From: Corella eumyota
Taxonomy: Eukaryota > Chordata > Ascidiacea > Phlebobranchia > Corellidae
Length of the DNA: 64,000 nt
Assembly (NCBI GenBank): GCA_963082875.1
Contig: OY720099.1
Location: 2,914,001 to 2,978,000, forward strand
Reading direction: 5' to 3'
Shown here: positions 1 through 13,003 of the stretch, one piece after another
Numbering within the stretch: position 1 is the first letter of the stretch
Layout: the number at the start of each line of letters is the position of its first letter
The notes under the pieces: model-generated
Databases searched by the model: none
What the model was told of the DNA's origin: nothing
What the model saw: only the letters and a program-made list of their open reading frames with translations
Made by a program: the position numbers and the translations under genes

Positions 1-3000
1 GTTTGAGGTAATTTTTATTTTGGGTTTAATTAGGTCACGTGATATTTTTGACCAATGATATTGCATACAAATTTTTTGAAAAAAAATAAAAAATTTTAAA
101 TCGAAAAATAATTGTTGTGTTAGAACCGCACAGGACCAATTACCGTGTTTACAAAATATTTTTCGAAAATATTAATATTCATAAAAGTTATGAAACTTTT
201 ATTAAAAATTTATGAAATCTCAAAACCTAAAATTTTGTATTTTATTACACGCGCATTGGCCTAACTAACATTCAAGATAAAACATTTCGCGAAAATTTTC
301 AGTAAAACAAAAGTTTGAGGTAAATTTTATTTTGGTTTTCATTAGGTCACGTGATATTTTTGGCCAATGATATTGCATACAAATTCTTTGAAAAAAAATA
401 AAAAATTTTAAATCGAAAAGTTATTGTGGTGTTAGAACCGCACAGGTCCAATAACTGTGTTTACAAAATATTTTTCGAAAATATTAATATTCATAAAAGT
501 TATGAAACTTTTATTAAAAATTTATGAAATCTCAAAACCTAAAATTTTGTATTTTATTAGACGCGCATTGGCCTAACTAACATTCAAGATAAAACATTTC
601 GCGAAAATTTTCAGTAAAACAAAAGTTTGAGGTAATTTTTATTTTGGGTTTAATTAGGTCACGTGATATTTTTGACCAATGATATTGCATACAAATTTTT
701 TGAAAAAACATTAAAAATTTTAAATCGAAAAATAATTGTTGCGTTAGAACCGCACAGGTCTAACTACCGTGTTTACAAAATATTTTTCGAAAATATTAAT
801 ATTCATAAAAGTTATGAAACTTTAATTAAAAATTTAGGAAATCTCAAAACCTAAAATTTTGTATTTTATTAGACGCGCATTGGTCCAACTAACATTCAAG
901 ATCAAATATTTTGCGAAAATTTTCAGTAAAACAAAAGTTTGAGGTAATTTTTATTTTGGGTTTAATTAGGTAACGTGATACTTTTGGCCAATGATATTGC
1001 ATACAAATTTTTTGAAAAAAAATAAAAAATTTTAAATCGAAAAATAATTGTTGTGTTAGAACCGCACAGGACCAATTACCGTGTTTACAAAATATTTTTC
1101 GAAAATATTAATATTCATAAAAGTTATGAAACTTTTATTAAAAATTTATGAAATCTCAAAACCTAAAATTTTGTATTTTATTACACGCGCATTGGCCTAA
1201 CTAACATTCAAGATAAAACATTTCGCGAAAATTTTCAGTAAAACAAAAGTTTGAGGTAAATTTTATTTTGGTTTTCATTAGGTCACGTGATATTTTTGGC
1301 CAATGATATTGCATACAAATTCTTTGAAAAAAAATAAAAAATTTTAAATCGAAAAGTTATTGTGGTGTTAGAACCGCACAGGTCCAATAACTGTGTTTAC
1401 AAAATATTTTTCGAAAATATTAATATTCATAAAAGTTATGAAACTTTTATTAAAAATTTATGAAATCTCAAAACCTAAAATTTTGTATTTTATTAGACGC
1501 GCATTGGCCTAACTAACATTCAAGATAAAACATTTCGCGAAAATTTTCAGTAAAACAAAAGTTTGAGGTAATTTTTATTTTGGGTTTAATTAGGTCACGT
1601 GATATTTTTGACCAATGATATTGCATACAAATTTTTTGAAAAAACATTAAAAATTTTAAATCGAAAAATAATTGTTGCGTTAGAACCGCACAGGTCTAAC
1701 TACCGTGTTTACAAAATATTTTTCGAAAATATTAATATTCATAAAAGTTATGAAACTTTAATTAAAAATTTAGGAAATCTCAAAACCTAAAATTTTGTAT
1801 TTTATTAGACGCGCATTGGTCCAACTAACATTCAAGATCAAATATTTTGCGAAAATTTTCAGTAAAACAAAAGTTTGAGGTAATTTTTATTTTGGGTTTA
1901 ATTAGGTAACGTGATACTTTTGGCCAATGATATTGCATACAAATTTTTTGAAAAAAAATAAAAAATTTTAAATCGAAAAATAATTGTTGTGTTAGAACCG
2001 CACAGGTCCAATTACCGTGTTTACAAAATATTTTTCAAAAATATTAATATTCATAAAAGTTATGAAACTTTTATAAAAAATTTATGAAATCTCAAAACCT
2101 AAAATTTTGTATTTTATTAGACGCGCATTGGCCTAACTAACATTCAAGATAAAACATTTCGCGAAAATTTTTAGTAAAACAAAAGTTTGAGGTAATTTTT
2201 ATTTTGGTTTAATTAGGTCACGTGATATTTTTGGCCAATGATATTGCATTCAAATTTAAAAAAAAAAATAAAAAATTTTAAATCGAAAAATAATTATTGT
2301 GTTAGAACCTCACAAGTCCAATTACCGTGTTTACAAAAATATTTTTCGAAAATATTAATATTCATAAAAGTTATGAAACTTTTATTAAAAATTTATGAAA
2401 TCTCAAAACCTAAAATTTTGTATTTTATTACACGCGCATTGGCCTAACTAACATTCAAGATAAAACATTTTGCGAAAATTTTCAGTAAAAAAAAAGTTTG
2501 AGGTAATTTTTATTTTGGTTTTCATTAGGTCACGTAATATTTTTGGCCAATGATATTGCATACAAATTTTTTGAAAAAAAATAAAAAATTTTAAATCGAA
2601 AAATAATTGTTGTGTTTGAACCGCACAGGTCCAATTACCGTGTTTACAAAATATTTTTCAAAAATATTAATATTCATAAAAGTTATGAAACTTTTATTAA
2701 AAATTTATGAAATCTTAAAACCTAAAATTTTGTATTTTATTACACGCGCATTGGCCTAACTAACATTTAAGATAAAACATTTCGCGAAAATTTTCAGTAA
2801 AACAAAAGTTTGAGGTAATTTTTATTTTGGGTTTAATTAGGTCACGTGATATTTTTGGCCAATGATATTGCATACAAATTTTTTGAAAAAAAATTAAAAA
2901 TTTTAAATCGAAAAATAATTGTTGTGTTAGAACCGCACAGGTCTAACTACCGTGTTTACAAAATATTTTTCGAAAATATTAATACTCATAAAAGTTATGA

Positions 3001-6000
3001 AACTTTAATAAAAAATTTAGGAAATCTCAAAACCTAAAATTTTGTATTTTATTACACGCGCATTGGCCTAACTAACATTCAAGATAAAACATTTTGCGAA
3101 AATTTTCAGTAAAACAAAAGTTTGAGGTAATTTTTATTTTGGTTTTCATTAGGTCACGTGATATTTTTGGCCAATGATATTGCATACAAATTTTTTGAAA
3201 AAAAATAAAAAATTTTAAATCGAAAAGTTATTGTGGTGTTAGAACCGCACAGGTCCAATAACTGTGTTTACAAAATATTTTTCGAAAATATTAATATTCA
3301 TAAAAGTTATGAAACTTTTATTAAAAATTTATGAAATCTCAAAACCTAAAATTTTGTATTTTATTAGACGCGCATTGGCCTAACTAACATTCAAGATAAA
3401 ACATTTCGCGAAAATTTTCAGTAAAACAAAAGTTTGAAGTAATTTTTATTTTGGGTTTAATTAGGTCACGTGATATTTTTGACCAATGATATTGCATACA
3501 AATTTTTTGAAAAAACATTAAAAATTTTAAATCGAAAAATAATTGTTGCGTTAGAACCGCACAGGTCTAACTATCGTGTTTACAAAATATTTTTCGAAAA
3601 TATTAATATTCATAAAAGTTATGAAACTTTAATTAAAAATTTAGGAAATCTCAAAACCTAAAATTTTGTATTTTATTAGACGCGCATTGGTCCAACTAAC
3701 ATTCAAGATCAAATATTTCGCGAAAATTTTCAGTAAAACAAAAGTTTGAGGTAATTTTTATTTTGGGTTTAATTAGGTCACGTGATATTTTTGGCCAATG
3801 ATATTGCATACAAATTTTTTGAAAAAAAATAAAAAATTTTAAATCGAAAAATAATTGTTGTGTTAGAACCGCACAGGTCCAATTACCGTGTTTACAAAAT
3901 ATTTTTCAAAAATATTAATATTCATAAAAGTTATGAAACTTTTATAAAAAATTTATGAAATCTCAAAACCTAAAATTTTGTATTTTATTAGACGCGCATT
4001 GGCCTAACTAACATTCAAGATAAAACATTTCGCGAAAATTTTTAGTAAAACAAAAGTTTGAGGTAATTTTTATTTTGGTTTAATTAGGTCACGTGATATT
4101 TTTGACCAATGATATTGCATACAAATTTAAAAAAAAAAATAAAAAATTTTAAATCGAAAAATAATTATTGTGTTAGAACCTCACAAGTCCAATTACCGTG
4201 TTTACAAAAATATTTTTCGAAAATATTAATATTCATAAAAGTTATGAAACTTTTATTAAAAATTTATGAAATCTCAAAACCTAAAATTTTGTATTTTATT
4301 ACACGCGCATTGGCCTAACTAACATTCAAGATAAAACATTTTGCGAAAATTTTCAGTAAAAAAAAAGTTTGAGGTAATTTTTATTTTGGTTTTCATTAGG
4401 TCACGTAATATTTTTGGCCAATGATATTGCATACAAATTTTTTGAAAAAAAATAAAAAATTTTAAATCGAAAAATAATTGTTGTGTTTGAACCGCACAGG
4501 TCCAATTACCGTGTTTACAAAATATTTTTCAAAAATATTAATATTCATAAAAGTTATGAAACTTTTATTAAAAATTTATGAAATCTTAAAACCTAAAATT
4601 TTGTATTTTATTACACGCGCATTGGCCTAACTAACATTTAAGATAAAACATTTCGCGAAAATTTTCAGTAAAACAAAAGTTTGAGGTAATTTTTATTTTG
4701 GGTTTAATTAGGTCACGTGATATTTTTGGCCAATGATATTGCATACAAATTTTAAAAAAAAATAAAAAATTTTAAATCGAAAAATAATTATTGTGTTAGA
4801 ACCGCACAGGTCCAATTACCGTGTTTACAAAATATTTTTCAAAAATATTAATATTCATAAAAGTTATGAAACTTTTATTAAAAATTTATGAAATCTCAAA
4901 ACCTAAAATTTTGTATTTTATTAGACGCGCATTGGCTTAACTAACATTCAAGATAAAACATTTCGAGAAAATTTTCAGTAAAAAAAAAGTTTGAGGTAAT
5001 TTTTATTTTGGTTTTCATTAGGTCACGTGATATTTTTGGCCAATGATATTGCATACAAATTTTTTGAAAAAAAATAAAAAATTTTAAATCGAAAAGTTAT
5101 TGTGGTGTTAGAACCGCACAGGTCCAATAACTGTGTTTACAAAATATTTTTCGAAAATATTAATATTCATAAAAGTTATGAAACTTTTATTAAAAATTTA
5201 TGAAATCTCAAAACCTAAAATTTTGTATTTTATTAGACGCGCATTGGCCTAACTAACATTCAAGATAAAACATTTCGCGAAAATTTTCAGTAAAACAAAA
5301 GTTTGAGGTAATTTTTATTTTGGGTTTAATTAGGTCACGTGATATTTTTGACCAATGATTTTGCATACAAATTTTTTGAAAAAACATTAAAAATTTTAAA
5401 TCGAAAAATAATTGTTGCGTTAGAACCGCACAGGTCTAACTACCGTGTTTACAAAATATTTTTCGAAAATATTAATATTCATAAAAGTTATGAAACTTTA
5501 ATTAAAAATTTAGGAAATCTCAAAACCTAAAATTTTGTATTTTATTAGACGCGCATTGGTCTAACTAACATTCAAGATCAAATATTTCGCGAAAATTTTC
5601 AGTAAAACAAAAGTTTGAGGTAATTTTTATTTTGGGTTTAATTAGGTCACGTGATATTTTTGGCCAATGATATTGCATACAAATTTTTTGAAAAAAAATA
5701 AAAAATTTTAAATCGAAAAATAATTGTTGTGTTAGAACCGCACAGGTCCAATTACCGTGTTTACAAAATATTTTTCAAAAATATTAATATTCATAAAAGT
5801 TATGAAACTTTTATAAAAAATTTATGAAATCTCAAAACCTAAAATTTTGTATTTTATTACACGCGCATTGGCCTAACTAACATTCAAGATAAAACATTTC
5901 GCGAAAATTTTTAGTAAAACAAAAGTTTGAGGTAATTTTTATTTTGGTTTAATTAGGTCACGTGATATTTTTGGCCAATGATATTGCATTCAAATTTAAA

Positions 6001-7170
6001 AAAAAAAATAAAAAATTTTAAATCGAAAAATAATTATTGTGTTAGAACCTCACAAGTCCAATTACCGTGTTTACAAAAATATTTTTCGAAAATATTAATA
6101 TTCATAAAAGTTATGAAACTTTTATTAAAAATTTATGAAATCTCAAAACCTAAAATTTTGTATTTTATTACACGCGCATTGGCCTAACTAACATTCAAGA
6201 TAAAACATTTTGCGAAAATTTTCAGTAAAAAAAAAGTTTGAGGTAATTTTTATTTTGGTTTTCATTAGGTCACGTAATATTTTTGGCCAATGATATTGCA
6301 TACAAATTTTTTGAAAAAAAATAAAAAATTTTAAATCGAAAAATAATTGTTGTGTTTGAACCGCACAGGTCCAATTACCGTGTTTACAAAATATTTTTCA
6401 AAAATATTAATATTCATAAAAGTTATGAAACTTTTATTAAAAATTTATGAAATCTTAAAACCTAAAATTTTGTATTTTATTACATGCGCATTGGCTTAAC
6501 TAACATTTAAGATAAAACATTTCGCGAAAATTTTCAGTAAAACAAAAGTTTGAGGTAATTTTTATTTTGGGTTTAATTAGGTCACGTGATATTTTTGGCC
6601 AATGATATTGCATACAAATTTTTAAAAAAAATAAAAAATTTTAAATCGAAAAATAATTATTGTGTTAGAACCGCACAGGTCCAATTACCGTGTTTACAAA
6701 ATATTTTTCAAAAATATTAATATTCATAAAAGTTATGAAACTTTTATTAAAAATTTATGAAATCTCAAAACCTAAAATTTTGTATTTTATTAGACGCGCA
6801 TTGGCTTAACTAACATTCAAGATAAAACATTTCGAGAAAATTTTCAGTAAAAAAAAAGTTTGAGGTAATTTTTATTTTGGTTTTCATTAGGTCACGTGAT
6901 ATTTTTGGCCAATGATATTGCATACAAATTTTTTAAAAAAAAATAAAAAATTTTAAATCGAAAAATAATTGTTGTGTTTGAACCGCACAGGTCCAATTAC
7001 CGTGTTTACAAAATATTTTTCAAAAATATTAATATTCATAAAAGTTATGAAACTTTTATTAAAAATTTATGAAATCTTAAAACCTAAAATTTTGTATTTT
7101 ATTACACGCGCATTGGCCTAACTAACATTCAAGATAAAACATTTCGCGAAAATTTTCAGTAAAACAAAAG
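1..7170. repeat. Higher-order satellite domain (3-mer, then 6-mer units)
   Basis: Monomers differ from their neighbours but match monomers further away. 1-936 and 937-1872 are near copies (3 monomers, 936 bp). Diagnostic variants then recur every 1,869-1,872 bp (6 monomers): a variant with a longer A-run and TCACAAGTCC lies at about 2,238, 4,109 and 5,978, and a variant with GACCAATGAT plus AAAACATTAAAA at about 1,599, 3,470 and 5,339. This nested spacing means units of several monomers were amplified together. Confidence 0.85.
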
Positions 7171-7489
7171 TTTGAGGTAATTTTTATTTTGGGTTTAATT
7201 AGGTCACGTGATATTTTTGGCCAATGATATTGCATACAAATTTTTAAAAAAAATAAAAAATTTTAAATCGAAAAATAATTATTGTGTTAGAACCGCACAG
7301 GTCCAATTACCGTGTTTACAAAATATTTTTCAAAAATATTAATATTCATAAAAGTTATGAAACTTTTATTAAAAATTTATGAAATCTCAAAACCTAAAAT
7401 TTTGTATTTTATTAGACGCGCATTGGCTTAACTAACATTCAAGATAAAACATTTCGAGAAAATTTTCAGTAAAACAAAAGTTTGAGATA

Positions 7490-9370
7490 ATTTTTATTTT
7501 GGGTTTAATTAGGTCACGTGATATTTTTGGCCAATGATATTGCATACAAATTTTTTGAAAAAAAAAAATTTCAAATTGAAAAATAATTATTGTGTTAGAA
7601 CCGCCCAGGTCCAATTACCGTGTTTACAATATATTTTTCGAAAATATCAATATTCATAAAAGTTATGAAACTTTTATTAAAAATTTATGAAATCTCAAAA
7701 CCTAAAATTTTGTATTTTATTAGACGCGCATTGGTCCAACTAACATTCAAGATCAAATATTTCGCGAAAATTTTCAGTAAAACAAAAGTTTGAGGTAATT
7801 TTTATTTTGGGTTTAATTAGGTCACGTGATATTTTTGGCCAATGATATTGCATACAAATTTTTTGAAAAAAATTAAAAATTTTAAATCAAAAAATAATTG
7901 TTGTGTTAGAACCGCACAGGTCCAATTACCGTGTTTACAAAATATTTTTCGAAAATATTAATATTCATAAAAGTTATGAAACTTTTATTAAAAATTTATG
8001 AAATCTCAAAACCTAAAATTTTGTATTTTATTAGACGCGCATTGGCTTAACTAACATTCAAGATAAAACATTTCGCGAAAATTTTCAGTAAAACAAAAGT
8101 TTGAGGTAATTTTTATTTTGGGTTTAATTAGGTCACGTGATATTTTTGGCCAATGATATTGCAGAAAAATTTTTTGAAAAAAAATAAAAAATTTTAAATC
8201 GAAAAATAATTGTTGTGTTAGAACCGCACAGGTCCAATTACCGTGTTTACAAAATATTTTTCGAAAATATTGATATTCATAAAAGTTATGAAACTTTTAT
8301 TAAAAATTTATGAAATCTCGAAACCTAAAATTTTGTATTTTATTACACGCGCATTGGCCTAACTAACATTCAAGATAAAACATTTCGCGAAAATTTTCAG
8401 TAAAACAAAAGTTTGAGGTAATTTTTATTTTGGGTTTAATTAGGTCACGTGATATTTTTGACCAATGATATTGCATACAAATTTTTTGAAAAAAAAAAAA
8501 AAATTTCAAATTGAAAAATAATTATTGTGTTAGAACCGCCCAGGTCCAATTACCGTGTTTACAATATATTTTTCGAAAATATCAATATTCATAAAAGTTA
8601 TGAAACTTTTATTAAAAATTTATGAAATCTCAAAACCTAAAATTTTGTATTTTATTAGACGCGCATTGGTCCAACTAACATTCAAGATCAAATATTTCGC
8701 GAAAATTTTCAGTAAAACAAAAGTTTGAGGTAATTTTTATTTTGGGTTTAATTAGGTCACGTGATATTTTTGGCCAATGATATTGCATACAAATTTTTTG
8801 AAAAAAAATAAAAAATTTTAAATCAAAAAATAATTGTTGTGTTAGAACCGCACAGGTCCAATTACCGTGTTTACAAAATATTTTTCGAAAATATTAATAT
8901 TCATAAAAGTTATGAAACTTTTATTAAAAATTTATGAAATCTCAAAACCTAAAATTTTGTATTTTATTAGACGCGCATTGGCTTAACTAACATTCAAGAT
9001 AAAACATTTCGCGAAAATTTTCAGTAAAACAAAAGTTTGAGGTAATTTTTATTTTGGGTTTAATTAGGTCACGTGATATTTTTGGCCAATGATATTGCAG
9101 AAAAATTTTTTGAAAAAAAATAAAAAATTTTAAATCGAAAAATAATTGTTGTGTTAGAACCGCACAGGTCCAATTACCGTGTTTACAAAATATTTTTCGA
9201 AAATATTGATATTCATAAAAGTTATGAAACTTTTATTAAAAATTTATGAAATCTCGAAACCTAAAATTTTGTATTTTATTACACGCGCATTGGCCTAACT
9301 AACATTCAAGATAAAACATTTCGCGAAAATTTTCAGTAAAACAAAAGTTTGAGGTAATTTTTATTTTGGG
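7490..9370. repeat. Second higher-order domain, 936-bp (3-mer) unit
   Basis: Two consecutive trimers share private variants. A change to GCAGAAAAATT occurs at 8,161 and 9,097, exactly 936 bp apart. The variant reading AACCGCCCAGG with a CAAATTGAAA segment occurs near 7,570 and 8,510. This is a separate amplification from the 6-mer domain to its left. Confidence 0.8.
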
Positions 9371-9599
9371 TTTAATTAGGTCACGTGATATTTTTGACCA
9401 ATGATATTGCATACAAATTTTTTGAAAAAACATTAAAAATTTTAAATCGAAAAATAATTGTTGCGTTAGAACCGCACAGGTCTAACTACCGTGTTTACAA
9501 AATATTTTTCGAAAATATTAATATTCATAAAAGTTATAAAACTTTAATTAAAAATTTAGGAAATCTCAAAACCTAAAATTTTGTATTTTATTACACGCG

Positions 9600-12400
9600 C
9601 ATTGGCCTAACTAACATTCAAGATAAAACATTTGCGAAAATTTTCAGTAAAACAAAAGTTTGAGGTAATTTTTATTTTGGTTTTCATTAGCTCACGTGAT
9701 ATTTTTGGCCAATGATATTGCATACCAATTTTTTAAAAAAAAATAAAAAATTTTAAATCGAAAAATAATTGTTGTGTTAGAACCGCACAGGTCCAATTAC
9801 CGTGTTTACAAAATATTTTTCAAAAATATTAATATTCATAAAAGTTATGAAACTTTTATAAAAAATTTATGAAATCTCAAAACCTAAAATTTTGTATTTT
9901 ATTAGACGCGCATTGGCCTAACTAACATTCAAGATAAAACATTTCGCAAAAATTTTCAGTAAAACAAAAGTTTGAGGTAATTTTTATTTTGGTTTTCATT
10001 AGGTCACGTGATATTTTTGGCCAATGATATTGCATACAATTTTAAAAAAAAAAAATAAAAAACTTTAAATCAAAAAATAATTGTTGTGTTAGAACGCACA
10101 GGTCTAATTACCGTGTTTACAAAATATTTTGCGAAAATATTAATATTCATAAAAGTTATGAAAATTTTATAAAAAATTTATGAAATCTCAAAACCTAAAA
10201 TTTTGTATTTTATTACACGCGCATTGGCCTAACTAACATTTAAGATAATACATTTAGCGAAAATTTTCAGTAAAACAAAAGTTTGAGGTAATTTTTATTT
10301 TGGGTTTAATTAAGTCACGTGATATTTTTGGCCAATGATATTGCATACAAATTTTTTGAAAAAAAATAAAAAATTTTAAATCGAAAAATAATTGTTGTGT
10401 TAGAACCGCACAGGACCAATTACCGTGTTTACAAAATATTTTTTGAAAATATTAATATTCATAAAAGTTATGAAACTTTTATTAAAAATTTTTGAAATCT
10501 CAAAACCTAAAATTTTGTATTTTATTACACGCGCATTGGCCTAACTAACATTCAAGATAAAACATTTCGCAAAAATTTTCAGTAAAACAAAAGTTTGAGG
10601 TAATTTTTATTTTGGGTTTAATTAGGTCACGTGATATTTTTGGCCAATGATATTGCATACAAATTTTTTGAAAAAAAATAAAAAATTTTAAATCGAAAAG
10701 TTAATGTTGTGTTAGAACCGCACAGGTCCAATAACTGTGTTTACAAAATATTTTTCGAAAATATTAATATTCATAAAAGTTATGAAACTTTTATTAAAAA
10801 TTTATGAAATCTCAAAACCTAAAATTTTGTATTTTATTAGACGCGCATTGGCCTAACTAACATTCAAGATAAAACATTTCGCGAAAATTTTCAGTAAAAC
10901 AAAAGTTTGAGGTAATTTTTATTTTGGGTTTAATTAGGTCACGTGATATTTCTGGCCAATGATATTGCATACAAATTTTTTGAAAAAAAATAAAAAATTT
11001 TAAAACGAAAAATAAATGTTGTGTTAGAACCGCACATGTCCAATTACCGAGTTTACAAAATATTTTTCGAAAATATTAATATTTATAAAAGTTATGAAAC
11101 TTTTATAAAAAATTTATGAAATCTCAAAACCTAAAATTTTGTATTTTATTAGACGCGCATTGGCCTAACTAACATTCAAGATAAAACATTTCGCGAAAAT
11201 TTTTAGTAAAACAAAAGTTTGAGGTAATTTTTATTTTGGGTTTAATTAGGTCACGTGATATTTTTGGCCAATGATATTGCATACAAATATTTTAAATAAA
11301 AAATAAAAAATTTTAAATCGAAAAATAATTATTGTGTTAGAACCGCACAGGTCCAATTACCGTGTTTACAAAATATTTTTCGAAAATATTAATATTCATA
11401 AAAGTTATGAAACTTTTATTAAAAATTTATGAAATCTCAAAACCTAAAATTTTGTATTTTATTAGACGCGCATTGGTCTAACTAACATTCAAGATAAAAC
11501 ATTTCGCGAAAATTTTGAGTAAAACAAAAGTTTGAGGTAATTTTTATTTTGGTTTTCATTAGGTCACGTGATATTTTTGGCCAATGATATTGCATACAAA
11601 TTTTTTGAACAAAAATAAAAAATTTTAAATTGAAAAATAATTGTTGTGTTAGAACGCACAGGTCCAATTACCGTGTTTACAAAATATTTTTCAAAAATAT
11701 TAATATTCATAAAAGTTATGAAACTTTTATTAAAAATTTATGAAATCTCAAAACCTAAAATTTTGTATTTTATTAGACGCGCATTGGTCTAACTAACATT
11801 CAAGATAAAACATTTCGCGAAAATTTTCAGTAAAACAAAAGTTTGAGGTAATTTTTATTTTGGTTTTCATTAGGTCACGTGATATTTTTGGCCAATGATA
11901 TTGCATACAAATTTTTTGAAAAAAAATAAAAAATTTCAAATCGAAAAATAATTGTTGTGTTAGAACCGCACAGGTCCAATTACTTTGTTTACAAAATATT
12001 TTTCGAAAATATTAATATTCATAAAAGTTATGAAACTTTTATTAAAAATTTATGAAATCTCAAAATCTGAAATTTTGTATTTAATTAGGCGCGTATTGGC
12101 CTAACTAACATTCAAGATAAAACATTTTGCAAAAATTTTGAGTAGAACAAAAGTTTGAGGTAATTTTTATTTTGGTTTTCATTAGGTCACGTGATATTTT
12201 TGGCCAATGATATTGCATACAAATTTTTTAAAAAAATAAAAAATTTTAAATCGAAAAAAAAAATATTTTTTAAAAATATTAATATTCATAAAAGTTATGA
12301 AACTTTTATTAAAAATTGATGAAATCTCAAAACCTAAAATTTTGTATTTTATTACACGCGCATTGGCTTAACTAACATTCAAGATAAAACATTTCGCGAA
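9600..12400. repeat. Divergent edge of the satellite array
   Basis: Monomers here keep the 312-bp period but differ more from each other (changes in the A-rich stretch, lost bases in the AACCGCACAGG box near 10,093 and 11,653, an internally shortened monomer near 12,255), and no higher-order period stands out. Greater divergence at an array edge fits unequal exchange homogenising the core more than the flank; that explanation is inferred. Confidence 0.65.
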
Positions 12401-12864
12401 TTTTTTTTTCTTGAATTTAAGTTAACCTAATGCGCATTTATTAAAACTAATTATTTTGATTTTTAGGAAACAGCAATTTATATGAAATATGCTCATAACT
12501 TTTATGAATATTAATATTTTTTTTTTGTTTTTTTTGTTTCAACTAATTTTCGTACCAAATGACCCTATGACCTAACACGCATATATATGTATTTTGGTAC
12601 AAAAATTTTCGAAATTTTTTTTTTTTAATTTTAAATTCCTTTTACTATAATAACCCCAGTCGCCTAATAAACTTATTTTAAGAATATTATTTGCATTTAT
12701 TAAAACTAATAATTTTGATTTTTAGGTAACAGCAATTTATATAAAATATGCTCATAACTTTCATGAACATTAATATGTTTAATATATATATTTTTTAATT
12801 TTAGGAACTTATTTTAAGAATTTTATTCACAAATATTAATATTCATGAAAGTTATGAGCAAATT

Positions 12865-12866
<2 letters not shown>
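12401..12866. repeat. Transition zone: about 259-bp repeat in roughly two copies
   Basis: No gene. A segment starting GCATTTATTAAAACTA at 12,434 recurs at 12,693 (offset 259 bp) and matches for about 80 bp through TTTTGATTTTTAGG and GCTCATAACTTT. The end of this repeat is the reverse complement of the satellite core (ATTAATATTCAT then AAAGTTATGA); a direct-orientation copy lies at about 12,828-12,860. Satellite-related sequence thus persists past the array in both orientations. Confidence 0.7.

Positions 12867-12895
<29 letters not shown>
12867..12895 (-). other. Poly-A tail of the LINE
   Basis: Uninterrupted T run on the plus strand directly after satellite-like sequence. It marks the 3' end of the LINE and hence its insertion point. 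Confidence 0.85.
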
Positions 12896-12897
<2 letters not shown>

Positions 12898-13003
12898 TCG
12901 ACACACAGTACAACACAGGAAAGAATAGCGTAGCACGTAGTAGTACATATCAATAAACAAATATTAAAAATTTTAAATAGCTAAATACAAACATAAACAT
13001 AGT

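Larger units (their letters stand above)
1..12400. repeat. 312-bp satellite array (about 40 monomers)
   Basis: Head-to-tail tandem array. The landmark GTTTGAGGTAA recurs at 1, 313, 625, 937, 1249, 1561 and 1873, giving a period of 312 bp, and continues with one- to few-base length changes until about 12,400. The array runs off the left edge, so its full size is unknown. Each monomer holds an E-box palindrome (CACGTG), TTGGCCAA, a TTTCGCGAAA palindrome and a near-palindrome around TTTTTCGAAAATATT. Open frames of 60-69 codons recur once per monomer group and simply follow the repeat; they look incidental. One monomer near 12,255 lacks about 60 bp of its middle. No centromeric or other function can be read from the sequence. 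Confidence 0.98.

Noticed and set aside
663-6187. Repeated small open frames of 63-69 codons in the satellite
   Set aside because: They recur at the higher-order period, vary exactly as the satellite does and have no start context, splice signal or protein-like composition; they are by-products of the repeat.
1-12400. CRISPR-like array
   Set aside because: The unit is 312 bp with no short repeat/unique spacer pattern, and the window is eukaryotic.
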